Numbered from the stretch's first letter, positions 23,340 through 34,305 are shown. The stretch is 64,000 nucleotides of DNA from Prorocentrum cordatum (GCA_963575745.1 CAUYUJ010009491.1:62001-126000), one strand, 5' to 3'. A program made the numbers and translations. Notes: generated by a model not told the origin, from the letters alone.

Positions 23340-26300
23340 ATGCGTGCGGATAATCACGGCATCAGGTTCGAATGCTTTCACTTGTTGGTCAACTCGTTCC
23401 TGGGCGCCGCTGTTGTGTCAGAGGCCACGCTGGTAGAAGTGTTTGAGAAGCTGGCAGAATCGATTGACGTCCCAGTTATCCAGGCGCCCGACGGTAACGA
23501 GGTCAAGGATGCGCTGGCGCTCGCAGCGGAGATCCAAGGCAGCTTCGACGTGGTCCAGCGCCCGAGCGTCTCTGTCTACTACGAGATGCCCAAGTACGAT
23601 TTAGCAGTGCAGATGGTGGAGCGAGACAACGAACTAACATGTTTGCAGTCCGAACTCAAGCAGGTGAAACGACGGCTGGCGACGACGGAGCAGCGCTTGG
23701 GGCTACACACAAAAAAATCTCGGATCCTACACGACACCCACCGTTCACTTGTGCAGAAAACGAACTTCAGACCAGGCAAGCGCTGCGTCAGCATATGGGG
23801 CGGCTACCATTTGGCGTACAAGAGGTCTCACGGCTGCAGCAGCGCACGATCTGTCGTGGCCATGCGTGCTGGCGAGGAGTGGCAGGGGTCCTTCACAGAC
23901 GGCGCCAAGAACATGGTCATCCGCTTCGAGCATAACCTGTCCATTGCCAGGACCGTGGTCGTCAAATCATTCTATGACTCGGTCAATCACTTGCACGCGA
24001 CATCGAATGAGATATGCATCAACTACGCGAGGGCGGCTTCTCTGGACAGTGGGGATATGGTGGCGTTGATTGGGAGCAAGTTGTTCAGCTTCGAATTCCT
24101 CATGTTCAGGGGCGACGCCACGAACCAAGAGGCAGTCGACAAGGCAAAAGTGTGGACAGGTGAAGCCAGTTACATTGCAACATGCCCAGAGGCGTTGAGC
24201 GACATCAGCAGCGACACCAACTTCGACAGTGACGACCTCAAGCTGACATTCTTTTGGGAAGTGCTGGACTTGCAGACAGTTCGGACGGGCGGTGCAAAAG
24301 AAACCACAGACTTGGTGACGCGACAGTTTCGCAATGCGGGGCTTCCGACGTGGATGGAGGCCGCATGCCGAGATGGACCTAGCTTTCGGAGTTATCATTT
24401 TTGTTTAGATAGCGGACCTGACTGCGTAGGCCTCGTTCGAGCTGCAGTCGCAGCTGTTTCTAACGTCCGTTGGGTGATGATATCTAGTTATTTTTTGCCG
24501 CTTCCATCAGAACGCGCTGATCCAGCAGAGCATGGTTGATATCACGAACAATTGGGAATGGCATACGCCCTGGGGATCTTCTTCGTTTCTTTCTGGTTTG
24601 AAGGTTATCGCGAACACTCTGAGAGGCACAGGCGCCCCACGGAAAGTCAGAGAAGCAGCTGCCGAGCTCAAGTTCCCACCCAAGGTTGTCAAAGAATCTG
24701 TTGGCAACACCATTCATCGGGTTATCGCCGCGCGGTGGGGCCCCGTTGACGACGTCGAGATGTACATGAGGAATGGTCGGCATGTACTTGGACCCGCTGT
24801 CAGACGCACGTGGCCGAAGTTCGACGACACAGACGCAGACAAGACAAAGAAGAAGACAAAAAAGCTGGACGGTGAGGGCGCTGAGTGGTACGAGAAACGC
24901 CGAAACTACCGCCAGACCACGGTTGCCTTGTTGAATGACAAGTTGTTTTTGGGGACAGCTGAGATCGACCTCGTCGCGAAGGGCCCCCTTGCTCATTTCC
25001 AGCGTTGGGCGCAGCAGGAGAGCAAGATTGAGCGAGAACACCGATCGGAAGCATCAAAGCAAGGGACCGCCTACACGGGTCCAACCTTCGTTTCTAAGTT
25101 CGTGTCGGGCAAGGCCAAGGTTATCTTAGACGAGTTCAACAGCCCTCCTGGACGACGACGCCATGCTGACGCACTGGGTCGGCACCTGGAGTCTGATTCG
25201 AGCTGACGATGTACCAGAACATGTCGAGGAGGTTCGCAACGCCAAAGGAAACTTCACAACAATGAAAATACACCAGTTGGTTTTGAGTTTTCGGTTCGTT
25301 TTCGGTGGTCTGATTTCGTTTGGCGTCCGGACCTCCTCGAAGGCATTGTGCTTGATCGTGACCTTGGTGGTGCGTGGCGCTCTTGATTGGGAGCGACGGA
25401 TGTACGACCCCACGCAGAGGTTCCCACTCGACTTTCTCAACGTCTTGGAGGCGGACCCTGAGGAGGCCTCGGCTCCACGCAAAGCCTTAGCCCATCGGTT
25501 GATGACTGCGTCCAAGGAGAACTTAGAGTGGCAGGATGGCGTGTACAACTCCTTCAGCTTCAAGTTACGTGCCATGTTCTATGAAGATTTCGCCATCATG
25601 CATGGCACTGGTAAGTGCACGAGGATGGTATGGATATTTCTTTCAGGCTGGCGCGCGCTATTCAATGGCGAGACGCAGGAGATCGAGGGCTGGAACAGTA
25701 CGTTGAAGAATATGTGCGAACGGGCTCCACGCACTAAAGTGAGACTGGCATCGGATCGCCTCAAGAACAGAGTTGGCGAACGGACTCCCGCCGACGAGGC
25801 CGTCGCAGTGCGCAAGAAGGTCGTCGAGTTCTCAAAGACAGATGCGAACACGTTTCGCTTCAGCCCCCTCGCAGACAAGGAGCGCGATGCCAGCGCAGGG
25901 CCTCATCCCGATGCTGCCCCTCTTATTGGATCGAGCAATACGTCCGCCACGCACTTCGTCGGTGACCTGCCCGACAATGCCAGAGAAGCACTTCCGATAT
26001 GTTATAGCATATTTGATGTGACTGACTTGGGAGCCAGGTATGCGTATGTGATTGTCGGCCCAGACGCACCTGATACACGCGCACTTGCTGTAGATCGCAG
26101 CGTCGTGTTCTTGGCGGGGACTTCGCACTACAAGACGATGCATTGCGCAACTGGCCACGTGGACGAGCTATGCCATTTTCACTTGCACGTTCCAATTGTC
26201 AAACGTACCGCGTGTGCTCTGGTTGGTGAGGCCCTACATGCATTTCACCCTCTTCCAGCTGGGCGGAAGCAGCGTCCTCGCTTGCATCTGGTCCAGTACA

Positions 26301-27353
26301 TGTTGTCGTGGGCGTCGTTGAAGGCCGCCTCGGTGATCGCTGACGCTGCCCAAGTGACGCCGCTGTTCAAGCGGGCCTACAATGGCCCCAAGAAAAGGAA
26401 TACACACGCAGTCGACGCCGAGGGCGGTTTGCCTGACATGCTTGAGGACGACGACGGCTTCTCTGAGGAGCTTGAACGATTGATTGCCCAGGACGCCATG
26501 GAGGAGGAGTGCGAGGACCTCGAGGGCGCCAGCGAGGGCCTCGACAGCGACGGCAAGGATACGGACGTTGAGGACGACGCTGGAGATCGACAGCCTGACC
26601 AACATAACCATGCAGGGCCTGATAAAAGCGACGTCGTTGACGCCATCTCTGGCGACCACCGAGCTGAGCTTCTCCGCAACGTGAGGGGCGCATGCGAGGC
26701 AAGCCGCACATCTGCTCGGGACGCGATGTACTTCGCTGAGGACTACGGCTTCAGGACTGACATTTCAGATGCTCCAGAGCGGGGCTTGGTCTCGTTGGTT
26801 GAATTGCGAACAGTTGCAGAAGATGGTCAAGTTCATTACGATGTTGTCTTTGTTGCTTGGGAGGGTGTTGGCAGGTCTGCAAAAATAGCAAGGGTGGACC
26901 TCGAGCACCTGTGGTTCAAGTATAACGTGCCGTTTGCGACTGAGCATCTCAAGAGGGAGTGCGACAGGGACCACTGCAACATCATCATCGGGAACGTGCC
27001 TGTCAGGATCACGCGGCCCAAGGACTTGCGCGAGCGTGTGCCTGATTGGTGCTTGCTAATTATGAAGGCCTTCGCGGCCGAACTGTTTTCTGGTCCGATT
27101 GCTCGCGACTGCCTCTTCAGTTTCGACGCTCCCTGCGTTTTTTTGTGCGTGCGCAGACACCATGGGCATGGATGTCAGGGTCGTCGGCGGCGGTGGTGCG
27201 CAGCCCGTAGAGCACTTTGATTCGTACATTTGTTCCGAGTGCGTTGTGTACTGGCACAGCGCGTGCGCAGAGAACGTGGCACGTGCTTTTGGAATGGGGT
27301 CCCCATTCGAAGAGGAGGGCCTTTTCGTTTGCCCCATTTGTCTGAACGAGTGA
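23340..27353 (+). CDS. Gene 1: large transposase-like protein with C-terminal PHD-type finger (frame broken three times)
   Basis: The frame opens at the first ATG after an in-frame TAA (23313) and runs in three successive frames: 23340-24490, 24490-25143, and 25145 to about 27140. A fourth stretch finishes it, ending in TGA at 27351. Each switch is one extra base in a run: T6 at 24491-24496, C3 at 25143-25145, T7 at 27138-27144. Read across these, the protein is about 1,336 residues. Visible parts are a coiled coil (about 92-120), LDSGPD (356-361), then CRFHQ about 27 residues later, an acidic segment (about 1030-1087) and a C-terminal C4HC3 finger: CVFC, CSEC, x4, H, x2, C, CPIC. The D...C-x2-H order recalls hAT-type transposases, but that is inference. 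A domesticated nuclear protein or a chromatin reader are alternatives. The gene is nearly intronless and has a spliced-leader relic upstream. Confidence 0.78.
25611..25646 (+). other. Candidate 36-nt intron in gene 1
   Basis: GTAAGTGCAC at the start and TTTCTTTCAG at the end are excellent splice signals. The length is a multiple of three, so splicing and read-through both keep the frame; splicing would remove 12 residues (phase 1). At 36 nt it would be exceptionally short, so it may simply be coding. Confidence 0.3.
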
Positions 27354-28080
27354 ATGCATTGCCCTGTGGGGTCAGGGTTGAACCATTGGTGCGCACCGCA
27401 GGGGATATGTTGGCGCTGCCGCAGGTGTAAGAAAGCCTCGACGTGGCGACTGCGAGGGAGGAGCGTGGGGGGAGGACGGGAGGAGGACAGGGGGGGCGGG
27501 GAGGGAGGACAAGATGCCGATGGAACGAGGAAACGCTGCGCCCAAGAGTGCTCGTTGAGGGATATGAGAGGAGGAGTCGAGGAGGAGAAGGTCGGGGTGG
27601 GTGGAGGGGAAGGGAGTGAGGGGGGGAGCGCACGGCATCCCGAACAGTGAATTCCATGTCGCGGGGGCCTCCCAAACGCTGTAAGATCAGAAAGGCAACG
27701 GCAGTCTGACCCTTGAAAATACCTAGCTCACAGAGGATATTATTGGGAAAATTCTAAGCGTCTTGAGGTGGATGTTGGAATTGTTCTAAGGTGCTTGAGG
27801 TGGATGTTAGAATTTTTCTAAGGTACTTGATCGTTATCTATTGTTTCTTATTACGGCCAAGTGACCTTAGAATTTTTCTAAACTCCACATCGGGTCGCTC
27901 AGAATTTTTCTAATATCCGCTTCGATTCGCGTTGGATTATTCTGATGTCTACCTTTGATGCTTTAAGGTCTCGTGAGTCTTGGGTCCGCTCTAGACCGAC
28001 CCCCTGCGGCGCCGCGCAGCGCTGCCGACCCCTCCCTGAAAGCTGCGGGGCGGCCGTTCGGAGGGGTTCGACGACCTCGC
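27354..28080. other. Region between gene 1 and gene 2: G-rich tract and palindromic TTCTAA repeats
   Basis: 27455-27640 is GGA/GGGG-rich. 27720-27940 holds GAGGTGGATGTTAGAATTTT-type repeats and at least three palindromes of the TTAGAATTTTTCTAA type (27808, 27868, 27900). No coding-like frame was seen. Confidence 0.6.
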
Positions 28081-28084
28081 GATC

Positions 28085-28500
28085 CTGGGGGGATGAGGGT
28101 CCTGGGGGGGGGGGGGGGGGGAGAGGGTTCGGAGCGCCAGAACAACGGGGGACGGGTGGGGGAGGGAGGGGGGCCCAGAGGGGGGAGGGGGGGGGGGGGG
28201 CCAGAGGAGGGGGGGGGGGGGGAGGGGGGCGGGCCGAAAAATCGAAGCGCCAGGGGGGGGGCGGGCGGGGGGGGGGGGCGGGCCGAACAATTCGAAGCGC
28301 CAGGGGGGGGGGGGGGAGCGCGGGAGGCGGGAGGGGGGGGCGGGGGGGGGGGGGGGGGCGGCGGGGAGGGAAGGGGGCGGGGGGGAGCGGGGGGAGGGGG
28401 CGTGGGGGGGTGGGGAGGGGGGGGAGGGGGAGGGGAGGAGGAGGATTGGGGGGGGGCGCTCCGAAAAATTCCCCCCGCCCCCCCCCCCCCGCCTCCCCCA
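28085..28500. repeat. Poly-G tract with strong G-quadruplex potential
   Basis: About 400 bases of runs of 5-13 Gs on the + strand, broken by A, C or GAAC words, ending in a poly-C run at 28475-28500. Two CGAAAAATCGAAGCGCCAGG/CGAACAATTCGAAGCGCCAG words suggest a degenerate short tandem inside it. Assembly here is likely to be unreliable. Confidence 0.85.
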
Positions 28501-28974
28501 CCCCGCCCCGCCCCCCGTCCGCACCGCCTCTCGGGGCCTCCGCGGTGCCGAGGCCGTAGGGGCCAGGGGGCCGGCAGCCAAAGGCCGGTGGTTCGCGGCA
28601 GGGGGTGAGCTCTCAGTGCAAATGTTTGCCCGTCTCTCCGCGCCATTATTTTTTCACCCCCCCCCTTGTGGCGAGACCCTTGGAGGCAGTTTCGCGGCCC
28701 TGCTCGACCTTGGCCCTCGTCCTCCGAGCGCTGGCCCTGGAACCCCTGAGATGAGTGGCCTGCGGTGGCCTTCCCATGACGTTCCCTGTCAGCCGTTTCT
28801 TGTCCGCTTATCCTATCCCCCCACCCTCCCCCCTCCATTCCCCTGCCTTTGCCAAGTCCTCTGCCCCTTTCTTTCCCCCCCTCTCCTCCCCTGCCATCGT
28901 CGCCCACGTTCTCTCTCATATCCAGTCCTTCTTTTGTCCTGCGAACGCTTGCTTCCGCCAGGCTACTCCCAGCG

Positions 28975-31900
28975 ATGGCAGCTGCCAGCTCCCATGGCGA
29001 CATGGCGCTCGTGCCCAAGGAGCCCGAGCCCAAGATTGCAGACCCGTCCACGTTGTTCCTGAACGATCGTGCGAGGTTTCCGACGATATACGACAGGTTC
29101 GTCGGCTACGTGGCGGGTCCCGAGCTCGAGAATCTAGTGTTCAGGCTGCACGCGCGTCAACCCCGATGGCTGCCCCTCGTGCACGAGGGCAAGTTCACCA
29201 TGACCAGGGACCCTGCCAACAGGAGGTGCCCCGAAGAAAACGGACGCTTAAGGACACACGCACACGGTTAATGATTACTGCGTCCTTAAGCGTTCGTTTT
29301 CTTCTTCAGAAACAGAAGCATAGGTACAATATGGCGACAGTCTTGGACAGGTGCAAGTCAGTTGAGACGATTGGCATATGCAAGGTCTGTAAGGGGCCAT
29401 GGGTAATTCCAGCAGGCGAGAATCAATGGACTGTTCTACACTGGGCGAGCTTGCTTGAAGGTGCCGAGATGGCGATGGAGAAAGATCCCCACAAGAAAAA
29501 CAGGACGGTTTGGATCGCTCTCGAGGCTGGTTGTGACTCTGCTGTGGAGTTCGACCCGAACTTACCAGACGATGTGAAAGACTACGTCATCGAGCTAGGC
29601 AACGCCACCAACGTCAGCACTTTGGTGGTTACGGTGCTCCAGGTGTTCATGTCTACCGAGACGATTCTTTTTGGATGGGCAATCCAGAAGGAAAAGGTAA
29701 CTGCTACTGGTGACGGTTGTGGCGGGGCGCTTACGCTCTACGCTCGCAGGCATGCCTATGCCAACACTGTATTATCTGGCCGCTGGCGCTCACAGAACGC
29801 GCTCGACGTGACGATCAACACCTACAACCTTTTGCAGACAACGATGACATCGGCAGGCATTTCAGTTTGGGATCAGATGGTCTCTTATTTCGAGACAAAG
29901 GCTGACTACATGCATGAGTACATGAAGGACACGAACGCGGTCATCCAGAACATCAGTTGCATTTGCAAGGTGCTGTGCTCTACTTATCCCGACTTCGTCG
30001 TTCCTGTCATTGCCCTCGTGATCCCGCACCTCGAGTCTGAACCCCTCGGGGCGTGCCCAGCGCTGCCAGATGGCATTCCGCAGGGCAAGTTGCGAAAGCT
30101 GTCCGAGGCCATGGTGAGGAACTTACTGGCGAGCATGGCCGACAGCGCGACTATGAAGGCGAAGGTCTCTGCGGGGTGCGCGTGCGCATCGGATGGGGGC
30201 AACGACGTGTCTTTCCTGAGTGACGTGATCCAGTTCACCGCGATGCTCAAGCACAAGCTGAACGTCCCCCAGGACTGCCTGAACGCATACTCGTCGATCC
30301 TGTGCTTCTGCCAGCTGCAGGGAGAGGTACAAGTTCCAGGGAATGGCAACACCCCAGCGAGGACGATCAGCAGATACACCGCGATGAAGCGCCACATCAT
30401 CAACGCTGCATTCAAAGCATCTGGCATGGCAAAGAAGCCCAGCGACCTTGAGATCTACTACGCCGACGCAGGGGACGACAGCCAGCTTGCAGAGTCGCCC
30501 AGCAAGGCGCCTCTGGAGGAGAAGACTGACGAGACGCTCTTGGACACCTTCAAGACCTTGCAGGACAACGGTTCGGCGGCCCGCATGAAGTCCTACCTGA
30601 TGGTGAACCCGATCGACAAGCCGATCCAGTTGCACATGGCAGTCTGCGGGATTACGAGCAAGGTCTACACGTCTATGATTGGAGCACGCGGTGGTGCAGA
30701 GGGCAAGTCTGGAACTCCAGATAGCCAACGTGAGCTGATCGAAGAGGCCACGAAGCGCGTGGTCACTGCCGTCATGGATGAGATGCCGTTGGCGTTCGAC
30801 GAGATAGTGATAAACTTTGGACAGTTGTCGGAATTCAAATTTGCTTTGACAGCTGTTTCAACCAGGAGCGACTATGCCGACACGGAGCTTCTGAGGAAGA
30901 CGTGCGAAGAGATGGGCGTGATCGGGGCCACCGGCCGCAAGAAGCTGAACATGGTCAGGCTGAACACGTTCTTCGCAGTGTGCAGCACGTTATCTACGAT
31001 GCAGGCCCCCCTCAACGGCACTCCGAAATGCATGTTTGGCTTGCTGTCTGCGCAGGACGTCTTCAAGAAGATCGCGGAGTCCATCGAGAGCCAGCGGCGC
31101 GGAGCGCAGGAGCCCATCGATATCAAGATCATCACCAAGGCCATCGACGGCGACGTGTCCATGGCTGTCTTCGGCGACTGTTTCAGCAAGGCTGCCAGTG
31201 CCATATATATGTCACCACAACCACGTTAGCCAGCCCCCTCCTGAGGAGGAGGCCAGCTGACGTGGAAGATGTGGCATATATCTGGAGGCGTTTGCTGAAC
31301 TGGTGGCGACGGTGAACAAGGTTTGCCCGACCAAGGCGAAGGCGCATCGCACGCTCGTCGCGGGCCTGAGGGGGAAGCTGCAGGGCTTCACTCATACGCA
31401 GATGAAGGAGTTCGTCGTGTCGCAGGGCTTGCAGAATATCGAGGTGCCGCCATCCATGGGAATCTTCTCGTCTGTGAAAGCTGCGCTGGTAGAGGATGTC
31501 ATGACTGCGGTTCAAAAGAAGTGCGCCGACACGACCTTGGCAGCCACGATCCTCGTCGGCAACGTTGGCGACAAGGTGGCGATCCTGCGCGACCAGCTGG
31601 CCAAGGCAAGCGCCACCGCTACAACTGCGGCGGCAACAGCGGCGGTCGTGGCACCGACTGCGGGGCAGACGGCTACTCCAACCAAGACTGCCAAGGAACC
31701 AGCCCCCATCGCCGTCGACGACGGCAAAGGCATTCCCCAGGGCGACTTCAACCTGACCAGCCTGGGGGTCACGCAGTGGATCAGCATGCTCACCGATGAG
31801 GACCGCTCGAAACTAACATACAATATTAATGACACCAGCTTCCTTCTCGCCCTCACTTCTTCTCCCCGCCGTTCCTCCCAAATTCGAGAGGGGCTGAAAT

Positions 31901-32712
31901 CCAACGGGCCCGACCACCTTGCCATGGCCAGCGCGACGAAAGCGCGGGTGATCGCCTCTGTGCAGGGCCATTTCATGCCACCCGCTGACGGACTGCAAGG
32001 CCGCTTTCTCCGCGACGCGCTGATTGACTTTTCCAGGAAGAAGAGCGTGGGGACCTTGACAGCTCGTCTGGCGGCAGACGCAACGACCACGGAGGCTCCC
32101 GAGTTCGTTTGTTGGGGCAGGGTGGTAGATGCGATCGCTGCGATGAGCCTTCCGCGTGGCACTCTGCTTCCACTGGGGACAAGCAACGGTTTGAGTTTGT
32201 TCCTGGATGGCTCGAAGCTCCTCAACCCTTTGGTTTCAGACGCATGCATCGCATGGATGCTCCCAATGATCAAGGACGACGTGGACGGTGAGACCAACGC
32301 CGATGCTGCCCCCTTGGTGGACAGCGCGGCCAACCCTGAGGCTGGTGCATGCGCAGCTGGCAGCAGCAGCGGTGCCCAGCCGCCCAGCAAGAAGCGCAAG
32401 GGCGCCTCCGCTGCCAAGGCGCAGCAGGCGCAGCAGGCAGCACCCTCAGCAAAACCACAGCCGAAGAAGGCTGGCAATCGCAAGAAGCTTTCTCACACGC
32501 ACTTTGTCGAATTCGAGACCGTGCAATTTGATGTCGACGTCGGCTCGACTGCCAAGGTTTTCACTTTCGAGAGGCCTTTCTTGAAATCCAACCGTCCCCT
32601 CAAAGCAGGCGAGACTCTTCGTCGCAAAGCCTTCGAGTGGACGGAGGCCAACTCCCCAGGCGAGGTTGTCTCGGGCAGGACTGCGTCGGCGCGGATTTTT
32701 GGCATGTCGTGA
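28975..32712 (+). CDS. Gene 2: large unrecognised protein, three exons with hairpin introns
   Basis: The first ATG after a pyrimidine-rich leader is at 28975 and the stop is TGA at 32710. The best model has exons 28975 to about 29232, 29310-31199 and 31288-32712, giving about 1,190 residues. Exon 2 alone is 630 uninterrupted codons of complex composition, with lysine and glutamate codons ending in G. No known domain was recognised. Visible are a C-x2-C pair in ICKVCKGPW near the start of exon 2, mostly helical soluble sequence, an Ala/Thr-rich linker (31605-31690), and a basic Lys/Ala/Gln stretch (32382-32490, PSKKRKG then QPKKAGNRKK) that resembles a nuclear localisation signal. No signal peptide or membrane segment is evident. 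Being downstream of gene 1 on the same strand suits dinoflagellate same-strand clusters but does not show shared function. Confidence 0.8.
29226..29323 (+). other. Gene 2 intron 1, hairpin intron (boundaries ambiguous)
   Basis: The reading frame changes here from the 28975 exon to the downstream exon, and the exon 1 frame hits TAA at 29269. The core is a 23-bp inverted repeat: GAAGAAAACGGACGCTTAAG and three more bases (29233-29255) pair with 29282-29304, with one G-T wobble and a 26-nt loop. Two boundary choices restore the frame: GA-AG at 29233-29309 (77 nt, starting exactly at the inverted repeat) or GT-AG at 29226-29323 (98 nt). Confidence 0.75.
31200..31287 (+). other. Gene 2 intron 2, GC-AG hairpin intron
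   Basis: Removing 31200-31287 (88 nt, GC donor, CTGGAG acceptor, phase 0) joins two long open frames that otherwise stop at 31229 and restart near 31288. The interior folds on itself: 31205-31235 pairs with 31251-31281 over 31 positions, with about four mismatches and several G-T pairs, and the loop contains its own small palindrome CCTCCTGAGGAGG. GC-AG introns are known to be common in dinoflagellates. Confidence 0.75.
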
Positions 32713-33440
32713 GCTTTGACGCTGCTTTGGGGGAGGGCGGAAGGAGAAGCATGAGAGATAGGAGAACAGGGGAACGTGGGAGGAGGATAGGGGGAATACA
32801 GACGCAGGAATAGCTCAACGATGTGAAGTTTCGTCATAGCAATCGCCAGCGCACAGAGCGCACTGTACACCATCACTTCGTTTTGGCATTTTGTTTCGTT
32901 GATTGGTCCTCTTTAAGAATGTATCTTTCGCTCGTCCAGGGCACTCGGGCACCAGGCATGTGGGTTGTAGGCCTTGGTGCGCCCTCGACTTGAGCGAGGC
33001 AATGCACGAGTGCATTGCCGCGGGGTGGTGCAACCAAATGCACCGCCCTCCAGCCCGACACGTGCCGAGAGAGAGCCGATGTGGAGCGTTCGCAAGAAAA
33101 TCACAAGGCTGTTCGACGTCAAAGTTAGGGCCCCGAGGCTTCGAAATCCATACTGTTCGGTGCCAAGGGCTTTTGTTTTCGGTGCGCGTTCACGACCAGA
33201 GCCCTCGGGGTCACGTGAACTTAGCCGCTGGGTGCAACCAATATCCTCCACCTCCCCCCTCCGTCCTCCTCCTCCCTTCTCAATTTCCGCTCGCTTCTCA
33301 TCGTCCCCCCCCAGCGAACCTAACATATATTAGTTTCCTTCACCTTCTGTCCAACACCACAATAAAGAAATCATAATGTAGATGAAACACACGCCCTAAC
33401 TTTTTTTTGCATGCTGAACCGCCCAAGCGAGAGGATAAAG
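32713..33440. other. 3' flank of gene 2, with palindromes; no gene seen
   Basis: Unique-looking DNA. GGCAATGCACGAGTGCATTG and two more bases (32998-33019) form a 10-bp stem with a 2-nt loop. GGTGCAACCAAATGCACC (about 33026-33043) is a second palindrome. A CT-rich run lies at 33245-33320. An open + strand frame (32903-33376) has no recognisable domain. Confidence 0.45.
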
Positions 33441-33445
33441 ACACC

Positions 33446-33447
33446 CC

Positions 33448-33522
<75 letters not shown>

Positions 33523-33752
33523 GACAATCAGCACCATCACCATCAACAACATCATCTACAACAACATCATCAACATCCTCATCGCCATTCCCACCACTCA
33601 CCATCGTCAAGAACAATAACATCATCATTCTCAGCATCAACATCAACATCAACATCATCATCATCACCATCATCAGCATCAACATCATCATCATCATCAT
33701 CACCATCATCAGCATCATCATCATCACCATCATCAACATCATCAACATCATG
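33446..33752. repeat. CAT trinucleotide array
   Basis: A pure (CAT)n core at 33450-33523 is followed by CAT/CAA/CAG variants. Only poly-His, Ile or Met readings. Confidence 0.95.
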
Positions 33753-34305
33753 AACAGCCGTTCACTTGACAGTCGCGGGTCCCGTGGAGGGCTCCCCTAT
33801 CCTCTACCAGGCGCAGGAGCCGCCTGCCGCGTGGGCGGAGCAGGCCAGCCGTGCCCCTGGATACCGCGGGCGCCCGCCCGTCCGCCGGACACGAGGCGAT
33901 CTCTGCGAGCTGGTGCCCGCCTCCCACCGCCACCAGGGACGAGCGGCGCCTCCAAGAGCCGGGCGTCGCGGCCGGCACTTGGCACCCCAGCGCGACGCGG
34001 CGATCCGCTGCCGCCCGTCGACTCGGGGGTGGATAGGTCCCCCGTTGGTAAAACGCCCTTTCCTGTGGAAGCTGCCAGGGGCACTACACGTGCGCACGGC
34101 ACCGCATTCCGAATGCACCCCAGCGGGGTAGCTGCAATGGACGGTCAAAAGCAACCAAAGGTGTCCGGCGAACCGCATTTCGATGAGCGAAATCGACTGG
34201 GGACTGCACTGGTACACTGGGACACTGGACTGCCAGTGTCGAATGAGCCCGCGTAGATTTCATCAGTCGACTTGTCTGGGCGTGCGTTCTCTCACCTCAA
34301 CGCTA
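33753..34305. other. GC-rich block and unique DNA, no confident gene
   Basis: A GC-rich block directly abuts the CAT array, then grades into unique DNA. A 168-codon + strand frame spans it, but composition and the equally open opposite strand argue against a gene. Confidence 0.35.

Noticed and set aside
24474-24510. 37-nt GT-AG intron as explanation of the first frame break in gene 1
   Set aside because: It would restore the frame but would delete the CRFHQ segment; a one-base change in the adjacent T6 run explains the break and keeps the motif. Similar tiny introns can be drawn at 25090-25129 and 27093-27120, equally unconvincing.
29697-29749. GT-AG intron in exon 2 of gene 2
   Set aside because: Good-looking signals, but removal (53 nt) shifts the frame into an early stop, while read-through is open.
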